From the NCBI RefSeq assembly GCF_039542385.1, contig NZ_BAABIA010000008.1, forward strand, positions 1-64,000: 64,000 nt of DNA, in the 5' to 3' direction. This document shows, piece after piece, positions 34,745 to 43,810 of this stretch. The translations under genes were made by a program, and so were the position numbers. The notes below the pieces were generated by a model. It saw nothing but the letters and a program-made list of their open reading frames with translations. It ran no database searches and had not been told where the DNA came from. Source of the DNA: Prosthecobacter algae. Lineage in GTDB: Bacteria; Verrucomicrobiota; Verrucomicrobiia; Verrucomicrobiales; Verrucomicrobiaceae. Positions within the stretch are counted from its first letter, which is position 1. Each line of letters starts with the position of its first letter.

Positions 34745-35758
34745 TCACTTCACGGTTTCTAACAGCTTATCAATGACCTTGCACACGGTCACGCCTTCGG
34801 CCTCGGCCCGGTAGTTGATGAGCACGCGGTGGCGCAGCACCGGGTGGGCCATCGCGCGGATGTCCTCCAGCGTCACATGCGCGCGGCCCTGCAGGAGGGC
34901 GCGGGTCTTGCCGCCTAACACCAGGCATTGCGAGGCGCGTGTGCCTGCCCCCCAGCTCACCCATTCATTGATGAAGTCCGGCACGCCCGTGCGGCCAGGG
35001 CGGGTGGCGGCGGAAAGGCGAACGGCAAAACGGGCCACGTCCTCCGCGATGGGGACTTTTTTCACCAGCCGGTGGAAGGCCTGGAGCTGCGGCCCGTGGA
35101 AGATGCGCTGCACGGGCTCGCTCTTGCCACTGGTGGTGCGGGTGACCACGGCCACCTCCTCATCCTCACTGAGGTAATCAATGACGATGTTCAGCATGAA
35201 GCGGTCTAGCTGCGCCTCGGGCAGCGGGTAGGTGCCCTCCATTTCGATGGGGTTTTGCGTGGCCAGGACAAAGAAGGGCTGCGGCAGCGGCAGGGTATTC
35301 CCCGCCACGGTGACTTGGTGCTCCTGCATGGCCTCAAGGAGGGAGGCCTGGGTCTTTGGCGGAGTGCGGTTGATTTCATCGGCCAGGATCATGTTCGCAA
35401 ACACCGGGCCGGCTTTAAAAACGAGCTGACGACCGCGCTCCGTATCCTCCAGGATCTCGGTGCCAGTGATGTCGGAGGGCATGAGATCCGGCGTGAACTG
35501 GATGCGGTGAAAGCTGAGGTCAAACACCTCCGCCACCGTCTTCACCAGCAGGGTCTTCGCCAAACCGGGCGCGCCCGTGATGAGACAGTGCCCGCCGGAA
35601 AGCAGGGCGATGAGCATTTCATCCAGCACCTGCGTCTGCCCCACGATGACCTTTCCCACCTCCGCCAGGATACGTTCCCGCGCCCCTGCCAGAAGGGTCA
35701 CGGCCTCCTGGTCAGATAATTCAACAGCCGCAGTAGAGGAGTCGGGATGGTCTGACAT
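34745..35758 (-). CDS. MoxR family AAA+ ATPase
   Basis: A 337-aa AAA+ protein with Walker A GAPGLAKT, Walker B ILADEINR, sensor 1 LATQNPIEMEGTYPLPEAQLDRF and a helical lid. MoxR ATPases use ATP hydrolysis as chaperones for assembling or activating protein complexes, with VWA-domain partners. It is the first gene of a seven-gene operon running to about 22.7 kb. I used the ATG that gives MSDHPD; a GTG two codons upstream is possible. Confidence 0.9.
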   Translation of the reverse strand: MSDHPDSSTAAVELSDQEAVTLLAGARERILAEVGKVIVGQTQVLDEMLIALLSGGHCLITGAPGLAKTLLVKTVAEVFDLSFHRIQFTPDLMPSDITGTEILEDTERGRQLVFKAGPVFANMILADEINRTPPKTQASLLEAMQEHQVTVAGNTLPLPQPFFVLATQNPIEMEGTYPLPEAQLDRFMLNIVIDYLSEDEEVAVVTRTTSGKSEPVQRIFHGPQLQAFHRLVKKVPIAEDVARFAVRLSAATRPGRTGVPDFINEWVSWGAGTRASQCLVLGGKTRALLQGRAHVTLEDIRAMAHPVLRHRVLINYRAEAEGVTVCKVIDKLLETVK

Positions 35759-35827
35759 AAGCACTGTCTATCAAACAGCCTCACCCATGCCAAGCTATCG
35801 TCCGCTTTGCTGGAATTTACATCCGGC

Positions 35828-37939
35828 TCAACAATGGGCACCCTCCAGGGCAGGCCCTTCATTGAGCTGAAGGCAGACCAGGGTGCTGGCCTTGATGTGG
35901 AAAGACACCCCACCTTCGATCAGTCTGGAATCAGGCTCGACAAATCCGGGCACCAGACTGGTGTCAAAAACCACGCTCCAAACCGTCTCCCCACTGCCTG
36001 GGAGAAGGAAATTTTGAGGCAGTTCCCCGCGGTTAAACAGCAGCAGCAGCGGGGGGGCACCATCCAGCAAGGCCCCGAAGAAGACGCGCTTGGGATCATG
36101 CCACTCTTCGTGGCAGAGCAGGCTGGCATCTCCCTCCAGCCAGGTCACATCCGCCAAGCCAGTGGCAGGATTCACCATCCCATCAAAATACTGAGTCCGT
36201 CGCAGGCTGGACAGCCGCTTTCTCAGGGCGATCATCTGCTTGGTGAAGTCCAGCATCTCTTCATCACAAAAGGCCCAGTCCATCCAGCTCAGGTCATTGT
36301 CCTGGCAGTAGGCATTGTTATTCCCTTTCTGGGTGCGCCCCCGCTCATCCCCGGCATTGAGGAAAGGCACCCCGATGGAGGTCATCAACGTTGCCAGCAG
36401 GCTGCGCCGGAGACGCGCCCGAAGCTTCAGCACAGCAGCGTCTTTGGTCGGCCCTTCCACCCCGCAGCTCACACTGTGATTGGCATTGTCACCATCGCGA
36501 TTTTGCTCCCCGTTCGCTTCATTGTGCTTGCTCGCATAGCTCACGAGATCCAGCAGGGTAAAGCCGTCGTGGCTGGTCAGAAAATTAATGCTGCTGAGTG
36601 CCGGACGCTGATTCCAGCCGAAGACATCTTGGCTGCCGCACAGGCGCTTGGCAAATTCCGCCGTGGAGCCTTCATCCCCGGCCCAAAACTTCCGGACAGC
36701 ATCGCGATACTTGCCATTCAGCTCACGCCATGGCTCTGGGAAACCACCCACCTGATAGCTGTCCATGCGGAAGATGTCCCACGGCTCCGCAATGAGCTTC
36801 ACCTGCGAGAGCACAGGATCCTGCGCCACCGCAGCCAGGAACTGTCCGTTGGCGTCAAAGTTATCATGCTGATCCCGCGCCACCGTCACGGCCAGATCAA
36901 AACGGAACCCGTCCACGTGCATCTCTGTGACCCAGTAGCGGAGACTGTCCAGGATGAGACGAAGGGCGGGCGGGGTGGCCGAATCCACCGCATTGCCGCA
37001 GCCGGTAATGTTGATGTAGTTCGCCCCATGTTCATCAAAAGTGTGACGATAGAACATTCGGTCATCCAGCCCACGGAACATCAACGTCGGGCCGCGTTCG
37101 TCCCCTTCCGCCGTGTGGTTGTAAACTACGTCCAGGATGACTTCCAGCCCTGCCGCGTGAAGAGCACGCACCATCTCCTTGAACTCCCGCACCTGCTCCT
37201 GCGGATCTGGGCTGGATGCGTATTCGTTGTGGGGGGCAAAGAAGCCAATCGTGTTGTAGCCCCAGTAGTTCGTCAGGCCCTTTTCCAGCAAAAACTGATC
37301 ATCCAGATGCTGGTGGACTGGTAGCAGTTGCAGGCTCGTGACGCCCAAATCCTTGAGGTAAGCGATCACGGCGGGATGCCCTAGCCCCGCATAGGTGCCC
37401 CGCAGCTTTTTCGGCACCTCCGGGTGCTTCTGGGTAAAGCCCTTGACGTGCAATTCATAAAGCACCGTCTCCTGCCAGGGCAGGCGCGGAGAACGATCCC
37501 CCTGCCAATCAAAGGCGGTGTCCACCACGGCCGATTTCAGGGCCTCGGGGCCATTGTCATGGGCTCCGGGGAAAACCGATGGCCCTTTATGGCCGAGCAT
37601 GCTCGTGCATCCATCGGGCTGGCCGACAATGGCGAGGGCATACGGATCCAGTAGCAATTTGTTGGCGTTGAATCTCAGCGCCCGGTCTGGCATCCAGGGA
37701 CCATGAGCCCGGTAGCCGTAAAGCTGCCCCGGCTTGATTCCCGGAACTTGGGCCGTCCACAAATCACACTCACCACGCCGCATTCTGACACGCGCGGTTT
37801 CCACGGAAGGATTGGCAGGGTCATACAGGCAGAGATCCACCACCGTCGCATGCCGAGAAAAGACACAGAAGGTCGCGCCCTCCGGCGAGAGGGTGACACC
37901 GGGACGGTTGGGCACAGGGATGGCCGGGTCAGAGGGCAT
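35828..37939 (-). CDS. glgX: Glycogen debranching enzyme GlgX
   Basis: A 703-aa GH13 protein with an N-terminal CBM48-like domain and a catalytic barrel: DVVYNHTAEGDERGP, DGFRFDLA (nucleophile Asp), AEPWD (acid Glu) and TSHDGFTL. GlgX hydrolyses alpha-1,6 branches of limit dextrin in cytoplasmic glycogen breakdown. The length is typical. ATG 37939 is preferred; the frame extends 20 codons to a TTG. No other glycogen genes are adjacent. Confidence 0.9.
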   Translation of the reverse strand: MPSDPAIPVPNRPGVTLSPEGATFCVFSRHATVVDLCLYDPANPSVETARVRMRRGECDLWTAQVPGIKPGQLYGYRAHGPWMPDRALRFNANKLLLDPYALAIVGQPDGCTSMLGHKGPSVFPGAHDNGPEALKSAVVDTAFDWQGDRSPRLPWQETVLYELHVKGFTQKHPEVPKKLRGTYAGLGHPAVIAYLKDLGVTSLQLLPVHQHLDDQFLLEKGLTNYWGYNTIGFFAPHNEYASSPDPQEQVREFKEMVRALHAAGLEVILDVVYNHTAEGDERGPTLMFRGLDDRMFYRHTFDEHGANYINITGCGNAVDSATPPALRLILDSLRYWVTEMHVDGFRFDLAVTVARDQHDNFDANGQFLAAVAQDPVLSQVKLIAEPWDIFRMDSYQVGGFPEPWRELNGKYRDAVRKFWAGDEGSTAEFAKRLCGSQDVFGWNQRPALSSINFLTSHDGFTLLDLVSYASKHNEANGEQNRDGDNANHSVSCGVEGPTKDAAVLKLRARLRRSLLATLMTSIGVPFLNAGDERGRTQKGNNNAYCQDNDLSWMDWAFCDEEMLDFTKQMIALRKRLSSLRRTQYFDGMVNPATGLADVTWLEGDASLLCHEEWHDPKRVFFGALLDGAPPLLLLFNRGELPQNFLLPGSGETVWSVVFDTSLVPGFVEPDSRLIEGGVSFHIKASTLVCLQLNEGPALEGAHC

Positions 37940-38093
37940 GGTTCCAATGTCATGGAGCAAGGCGCGGGCCGCTGCATGAGGTATTTCAGGATTGTGCAAA
38001 TTCCGCGCTGAAAGACAGGACTAAATATTCGCATCACCCATGCCTGCCGGATGGGTGCAAACAAGCTTCACAGAGGCACAGGCCGGCGCACCA

Positions 38094-39890
38094 TCACGCG
38101 GCCAGCGGAGCATCAAACCAACGGCCGTGTTCCTTGATAAGGTCCACCAATCGTTCGACGGCCTCTTCTTCGGGGATGTTAAACTTCACCGCCGTTTTGC
38201 CAACGTAGAGGTTGATCTTCCCAGGGGCACCGCCCACGTAGCCAAAGTCCGCATCAGCCATCTCTCCGGGGCCGTTCACAATGCAGCCCATGACAGCGAT
38301 GCGCACGCCTTTGAGATGCCCGGTGGAGGCACGGATTTTCTGCGTGGTGCTCTGCAGGTTGAACAGGGTGCGGCCGCAGCTCGGGCAGGCCACATAGTCC
38401 GTCTTGAAAATTCGCACGCCTGCCGCCTGCAGGATGTTGTAACTCAGGCGCAGGGACTGGCCGGGAGCTTCCTCCCCATTCACCAGAATGGCATCGCCGA
38501 TGCCGTCGCAAAGCAAAGAACCGATGTTCGTTGCTGCCGTGAGAAGATTAGTGGTGAAATCGCCTTTCGGGTCAGCCGCAGCCTCGCCTAACAAAGTATC
38601 TTTCAGCAAGATGGAATGGCGCGCATCCAGCTTGGCTGCCAGCAGACGAAAGGCATGGATCGGGGCGAGATCCAACCCGTCCGCCACGGTCACCAGCAGC
38701 GGACCCACAGCGGCATTGAGGTCATGGAGGGCCGAGTCTTCACGAGGATCAATGGCGATGACACCGCTGTCTTCCAGCACCACTTCTGGCTTGAAGTCGC
38801 CCAGCTTGTCTAGCTTGTGAGAAACGGCATCCCATTTCCGGCGGGTGGTGAAGACGGCGACGGTAGCACCACCGCCGATGTCCACGCCCTGCACCAAGAG
38901 GCGGTCCGTCCCACGGCGGCTGTAAACAAAGGAATCGTAACTGACAGGCAGGCTGCTGCTGGTGCTGCCACAGTGGCCGGTGCGCACACCTTCGACGACG
39001 GATTTCACCAGAGCCTTTGCCACGGGAATCTCATGGATGGCATCCTCAGTCAGGGAGACGCGGATGGTATCGCCAATGCCATCGGACATGAGAGAGCCGA
39101 TGCCGATGGCGCTCTTGATGCGGCCATCTTCACCATCGCCAGCTTCCGTCACACCGAGGTGGATGGGATAGTTCCAGTCGCTGCCCAGGTCATTGAGATG
39201 GGCCACCAGCAGGCGGTAGGCCTCGATCATGACCTTCGGATTGCTGGCCTTCATCGAGAACAGGAAATTGTGGAAATCGTGGGCGCGGGCAATGCGGGCA
39301 AATTCCAGGGCGCTCTCCACCATGCCATGCGGGGTGTCACCATGGCGGTTCATGATGCGGTCGCTAAGGCTGCCATGATTGGTGCCAATGCGCATGGCGC
39401 GGCCCAGCCGTTTGCACTCTTCCACCAGAGGGACGAACTGCGCCTCCATGTAGGCCACTTCCTCGGCATATTGTTCGTCCGTGTATTCCTTCACGGCGAA
39501 TTTCTTTTTGTCAGCGTAGTTGCCCGGATTGACGCGCACTTTTTCCACCCATTTGACAGCCTCCATGGCGGCATCGGGCTTGAAATGAATGTCGGCCACC
39601 AAGGGCACATCGCACCCAGCCGCACGCAGGCCATCTCGAATGTGCTGAAGGTTTTCCGCAATGACACGGGTCTGCGCCGTGACACGCACGATCTCGCAGC
39701 CCACCGCCGCCAGTTCCAGGGCCTGCTGGATGCAGGCCTCCGCATCGCGCGTATCGCTTGTCAGCATGGACTGCACCCGGATCGGGTTGCCGCCGCCAAT
39801 GCCTACATTTCCCACCGTGACCAGACGCGTTTCGCGGCGCTGATAATGATAGAGGTCGGGGCAGTAACGGAGCAGGCTGGTGGCAGTCAT
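38094..39890 (-). CDS. ispG: 4-hydroxy-3-methylbut-2-enyl diphosphate synthase, long form
   Basis: A 598-aa IspG/GcpE. It starts with an N-terminal TIM barrel (GGNPIRVQSMLTSDT, RVNPGNYADKKKF). The large central insertion is found in plants, Chlamydiae, Bacteroidetes and Verrucomicrobia. The C-terminal [4Fe-4S] domain has CPSCGRTLFNLQ and GCIVNGPGE. It converts MEcPP to HMBPP in the MEP isoprenoid pathway and needs reduced ferredoxin or flavodoxin. It lies 55 bases downstream of rseP on the same strand, a common pairing. The start was taken at MTATSLLRY. Confidence 0.93.
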   Translation of the reverse strand: MTATSLLRYCPDLYHYQRRETRLVTVGNVGIGGGNPIRVQSMLTSDTRDAEACIQQALELAAVGCEIVRVTAQTRVIAENLQHIRDGLRAAGCDVPLVADIHFKPDAAMEAVKWVEKVRVNPGNYADKKKFAVKEYTDEQYAEEVAYMEAQFVPLVEECKRLGRAMRIGTNHGSLSDRIMNRHGDTPHGMVESALEFARIARAHDFHNFLFSMKASNPKVMIEAYRLLVAHLNDLGSDWNYPIHLGVTEAGDGEDGRIKSAIGIGSLMSDGIGDTIRVSLTEDAIHEIPVAKALVKSVVEGVRTGHCGSTSSSLPVSYDSFVYSRRGTDRLLVQGVDIGGGATVAVFTTRRKWDAVSHKLDKLGDFKPEVVLEDSGVIAIDPREDSALHDLNAAVGPLLVTVADGLDLAPIHAFRLLAAKLDARHSILLKDTLLGEAAADPKGDFTTNLLTAATNIGSLLCDGIGDAILVNGEEAPGQSLRLSYNILQAAGVRIFKTDYVACPSCGRTLFNLQSTTQKIRASTGHLKGVRIAVMGCIVNGPGEMADADFGYVGGAPGKINLYVGKTAVKFNIPEEEAVERLVDLIKEHGRWFDAPLAA

Positions 39891-39945
39891 CGGAGGTGGG
39901 TGGACACCAAACTCCAAGCTGGCGTCTGTGCAAACGGGAACAAGG

Positions 39946-41454
39946 TCACTTAGCAGCCGGACGCTGGCCCTCTGGCAGCCATTTCAGCTCGATGGAGGGG
40001 GCCTTCTTTTTGCTCCCGCCGATGAAGATGTCGCCCAGATCCTTGAAGGTGACGAAGAAGATGAAACCGAACAGCATCAGGGCACAGGCGGTCTGCACCC
40101 ACTCGATGGCCCGGGAGTGCAACGGCTTGCGACGCAGGCCTTCGGCGATGGCCATGGTGATGTGGCCACCGTCCAGCACCGGGAAAGGCAGCATGTTCAT
40201 GATGGCGAGGTTGATGTTCAGAACCACGCTGAACCAGAGGATCTGCAGCAGGGCAGCCGGATCCTGAAGAAGGTTGTAGTACACGCGGCCAATGCCCACA
40301 GGACCGCTCATGTGCGCGGGGCTGATGTCCGAATTTCCAGAGACCAGTTTGCCGATCATGCTGAACATGCTGCGTGCAGCATCGGACACCTGCTCAGACA
40401 CGGGAGGATAGGCCAGCTTGCGCTCGCCTGTGGCATGCCATTCGATGCCGACCATCGGGCGATTGTATTCCGGCGGCCGCTGATCTGGCACGCGGGGTGT
40501 CAGTGTCACAGGCAGTTCGCTGCTTGTCATGGTGGCCTTGTCCTTGCGGCGAACGATCACCTGCACGGGCTGCCCAGGCTTGGTTTCCAGGTATTCGGCA
40601 AACCAGATGCGGCTGAAAAGGGGCTGCCCGTCCACACTCAGCAGCTCATCATTCGGCTGTAGGCCTGCATCAGCGGCAGGACTGTTTGCCTGCACTTTGC
40701 CCACCATCGGCGTTTCCTTGCCCATGATGCCGACTTCGCGCAGGACAGGCCGCTCGAAAATGCTCATCCACCAGGAGCTGGGTTTCTTCTCAGGGTCCGG
40801 CCACTTGGCCGCCACGGCCACGGTTTTCACCCCTTCACCGGGGCGATCCACCTGGAACTGGATCTCGCTGCCTTCGCTGGCAATGACGCCCCAGCGCACG
40901 CTGTCCACAAAACCTTCAAACCGGCGGATGGGCTGGCCATCAATGGTCTGGATCACATCGCCCGGTTTCAGGCCCGCCGTAGCTGCCGGGCTGTCTTTGG
41001 CCACGTAGCCGATGGTGGTCGTCACAAAGGGTTCCGACTGGGGTTTACCCAACACGCTCACCAGCAGGGCGAAAAGACAGGCCAGGCCAAAGCTGAACAG
41101 AGGACCGGCAAAGGCGACGATGATCTTATCCATCGGCGTGATCGGCGGCAGAGGCTCTTCGGAGGAAGATTCCCCTTCGATAGCCCCCATCGGGGCCATC
41201 TGCGGCAGCTTCACAAAACCACCTGCTGGGATGCTTCCCAGGCCGTATTGTACGCCATTGATGGTCTTTTTCCACAGCGGCTTGCCAAACCAGATTTGAA
41301 AGGCCTCCACCTTCAGCCCACGCCAGCGGGCAGCGAGGAAATGCCCCCACTCGTGGACGAGAATCATGAGATTGAAGACCAGCAACACCTCAAAAATGAG
41401 GATGATGATGCGGAGCACTTCACCGACGGTGCCAAGAGAGGAAAGCCATTGCAT
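39946..41454 (-). CDS. rseP: Site-2 protease RseP
   Basis: A 502-aa membrane metalloprotease of the M50 family. HEWGH (His34, Glu35, His38) in the first helix is the zinc site. Two PDZ domains lie between the membrane segments (GLKPGDVIQTIDGQPI and GLQPNDELLSVDGQPL), and an NLAIMNMLPFPVLDGGH motif near the third helix supplies the remaining ligand. It cuts transmembrane anti-sigma factors or signal peptides within the inner membrane. The next gene downstream is ispG. Confidence 0.92.
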   Translation of the reverse strand: MQWLSSLGTVGEVLRIIILIFEVLLVFNLMILVHEWGHFLAARWRGLKVEAFQIWFGKPLWKKTINGVQYGLGSIPAGGFVKLPQMAPMGAIEGESSSEEPLPPITPMDKIIVAFAGPLFSFGLACLFALLVSVLGKPQSEPFVTTTIGYVAKDSPAATAGLKPGDVIQTIDGQPIRRFEGFVDSVRWGVIASEGSEIQFQVDRPGEGVKTVAVAAKWPDPEKKPSSWWMSIFERPVLREVGIMGKETPMVGKVQANSPAADAGLQPNDELLSVDGQPLFSRIWFAEYLETKPGQPVQVIVRRKDKATMTSSELPVTLTPRVPDQRPPEYNRPMVGIEWHATGERKLAYPPVSEQVSDAARSMFSMIGKLVSGNSDISPAHMSGPVGIGRVYYNLLQDPAALLQILWFSVVLNINLAIMNMLPFPVLDGGHITMAIAEGLRRKPLHSRAIEWVQTACALMLFGFIFFVTFKDLGDIFIGGSKKKAPSIELKWLPEGQRPAAK

Positions 41455-41567
41455 AAGAACTGAATGCTATACGCGCCACAACGGCGCAGAGATGGAAAGC
41501 TAACATTCCCCACCACAAGGGCAATCAGCCAATGGTAAAATTCTGGAAATGTTCCCAGCGGCTTTTT

Positions 41568-42746
41568 TCACCGTCGCCGCGCCACCATGATACTGGTGGA
41601 GGAGGCCCGATAAAGGTATCCATACCCGAAATCCAGAGCCTGCACCCGGTGCTGCCCATTGCCGTAGGCCGCCATGAGATCCGGCTGTTGCTGGCTGAAA
41701 ATATCCAGCGTGCCCTGGTAACGGCCATAAAGATCCACCGCCAGCCCCGCAGCCACCAGATCCCGATATGGCACCCCGGATGGATCCTGGACGATGCCCG
41801 GCGTGGAGCGCAGCAGGTATTGGCGGATGTTTGAAAAATCACTGTTGTGCATCAGGTAGGAGGCACTTTTCACCATCGCCGGCGGCGTCCCCTGCTTGGC
41901 TACGAAGGTCAGGAAAGGGCCTCCAGGCCGTGTGCTGCCATTGGAGAGGTCCTGACGGAAATAAAACAGCCGCTTCAGCCCTCCCATGCCATTTCGAAAC
42001 CGAATCATCAGCCCGGGGGCCGAACCACTGGTCACAGCCGCCAAAACAGGAGTGCCGGAAGCATCCAACTGCACCACATCCACACTTTCCACCTGGGCAC
42101 CGGACCGGGCGAGAAACACCAGCAAGATAGGCAGCGTGCCCCGCAGACGGGTGGACTGGAAGTCACTGCGCATGTCTGTGGTGACAAAATAACCCGCGTT
42201 GACGATGCCATCCAGGCTCTGCCGCAGTCCATTCAGGCCGATGGCCACTTCCCCGGCCGTCAGGCTGCGAAAATCAGGCAGCGGCTCCGCTGATTCCAGC
42301 CCGCATAGAATGTAAGTCTCCGCCGAGGGGAAAAGGTCCTGGGCATAGAGAAAGTCAGGCCCGCTGAAGGGGTAAAACACGCTGCGATATCTTTGCAGGT
42401 CCGAGATTTCCCGCCCGGCCCAGGCACGGATCTTCTGCCCCCGGCCCTCATCATACCGCCGCCACAGGGCATCCATCTGCTTTTGATGATAAGGCCAGGA
42501 ATATCCATCGCGGGATCCGCCGCCCGAAGTTTCCATGCCAGCGAGCATCCGGGCCACTTGGTTGATCTCCGAGGCCCGCATGGGCACATTGAGGGCGCTA
42601 CCACCGGAGTAAAGTTCTGCACCATTGGCTGCCTGCGCCCGCCTCACCGTCACACCGACCCCGTCTTCCGGAAGCTGGCAACCCGCCAGTAGCAGGCTCA
42701 TGCAGACCAGAGACACGAACGGATGTTTCAGAAAAGCAGGTGGCAT
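41568..42746 (-). CDS. Lipoprotein of unknown function
   Basis: A 392-aa protein. The start MPPAFLKHP gives a signal peptide ending in the lipobox LLLAGC, with Cys23 as the lipid-anchored residue. Four segments look like repeats of a strand-helix domain, but no catalytic motif is seen; Tyr, Arg and Gly are frequent (YGYLYRASS near the C-terminus). It is divergent from or unlinked to its neighbours, with 113 bases before rseP's start. I do not recognise the family. Confidence 0.6.
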   Translation of the reverse strand: MPPAFLKHPFVSLVCMSLLLAGCQLPEDGVGVTVRRAQAANGAELYSGGSALNVPMRASEINQVARMLAGMETSGGGSRDGYSWPYHQKQMDALWRRYDEGRGQKIRAWAGREISDLQRYRSVFYPFSGPDFLYAQDLFPSAETYILCGLESAEPLPDFRSLTAGEVAIGLNGLRQSLDGIVNAGYFVTTDMRSDFQSTRLRGTLPILLVFLARSGAQVESVDVVQLDASGTPVLAAVTSGSAPGLMIRFRNGMGGLKRLFYFRQDLSNGSTRPGGPFLTFVAKQGTPPAMVKSASYLMHNSDFSNIRQYLLRSTPGIVQDPSGVPYRDLVAAGLAVDLYGRYQGTLDIFSQQQPDLMAAYGNGQHRVQALDFGYGYLYRASSTSIMVARRR

Positions 42747-42893
42747 ACGTCCGTAAATGTAACAAGAGGCATGCCTTCTCAAAGCTGGTATTTTTCCTAC
42801 CCACCGCGTTTATTTCGAGTCGCTTTAAAAGCTATGAAAATTCAATGAAACCTTTTTAGCTCCATTGACCATCAGCTTGGTCCATCCATCGAA

Positions 42894-43277
42894 TCAGCCT
42901 TCTTCAAACACAGGCCTTTTCCAGATGGGCACACGCGTTTTGATTTCCTTCAGATACCAGCGGCATAGATCAAAAGCCTCCGCGCTGTGCTTGGTGCGCA
43001 CCCAAATGAGGATGGAAGGCGCAGCAGCAGCCACAAAACCCAGACGATGCTGGATGAACACCTCATGCGGCCCATGCTCCGCCCGTCCCTGCTCGATCAA
43101 TTCGCCAAGCATCCGTTCCGCCATGGGCAGATAAGCCGTGTAGTCGATGCCCGCAATGTGGCGGTCTGACTCCAGATCCCGCACCACGCCCAAAAAACGC
43201 ACCTCGGCACCCAGTCCCGGACCAAAGGGGCAGGTCGTATCGGGGATGGGATCGGCAGACAGGAGGAACGGAGGCAT
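42894..43277 (-). CDS. moaE: Molybdopterin synthase catalytic subunit
   Basis: A 127-aa MoaE-like protein: GAEVRFLGVVRDLESDRHIAG near the start, LAYLPMAERM-type helix (YTAYLPMAERML), HRLGFVAAAAPSILIWV, and KTRVPIWKRPVFEEG, where Lys residues bind the precursor. It inserts dithiolene sulfur, carried by MoaD, into precursor Z. The length is a little short for the family (usually about 140-150), and MoaD is not adjacent. The start MPPFLLS was chosen over an upstream ATG whose frame covers the divergent haemoglobin promoter. Confidence 0.85.
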   Translation of the reverse strand: MPPFLLSADPIPDTTCPFGPGLGAEVRFLGVVRDLESDRHIAGIDYTAYLPMAERMLGELIEQGRAEHGPHEVFIQHRLGFVAAAAPSILIWVRTKHSAEAFDLCRWYLKEIKTRVPIWKRPVFEEG

Positions 43278-43371
43278 GGCTGGTTGATGAAAGAGAAACT
43301 TCTGTAACCGCAGAAGTGTGAAAATCCATCCTGGGCTGGAAAAGACCGCGCGGCTGCCCATCTGTCCTCCC

Positions 43372-43758
43372 ATGGATCCCGTGGGCAACCTCTATCATGA
43401 CTTGGGCGAAGAGCGCCTGCGCAATCTCGTCACCGCTTTTTATCGCCGGGTGCGTGTGGACGACCTTATCGGCCCCATGTACCCGCCAGATGACTGGGAT
43501 GCAGCTGAAAAGCGGCTGGCAGACTTCCTCATCTACCGTTTGGGTGGCCCTCAGACTTATTTGGAAGAGCGGGGCCACCCCCGTCTGCGAGGCCGCCACA
43601 TGCCCTTCTCCATAGGCCTGGCCGAACGTGACCGCTGGCTTGACCTCATGGGTGCCTCCATGCGCGAAGTGGAAATCCCCCTGGACCATGTGCCTGTGCT
43701 GGGGGCTTTCTTTGCCCAAATCGCCGATTTCATGCGCAACCGCCCTGAGGGAGCGTAG
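43372..43758 (+). CDS. Group 2 truncated haemoglobin
   Basis: A 128-aa globin. It has FYRRVRVDDLIGPMYP with the B10 Tyr (in AFYRR), then RLADFLIYRLGGP and HPRLRGRHMPFSIG, where the His is the proximal haem ligand, followed by RWLDLMGASM. This is the truncated haemoglobin (trHbO-like) pattern for oxygen binding or nitrosative-stress defence. It is divergent from moaE with 94 bases between the two starts. The ATG at 43372 gives the normal length; the longer frame overlaps that promoter region. Confidence 0.85.
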   Translation: MDPVGNLYHDLGEERLRNLVTAFYRRVRVDDLIGPMYPPDDWDAAEKRLADFLIYRLGGPQTYLEERGHPRLRGRHMPFSIGLAERDRWLDLMGASMREVEIPLDHVPVLGAFFAQIADFMRNRPEGA

Positions 43759-43810
43759 GCCAGAAAGCGTCTTTCGTTTTTAAAACGGTCCTACTGAACA
43801 ACCAAACACC

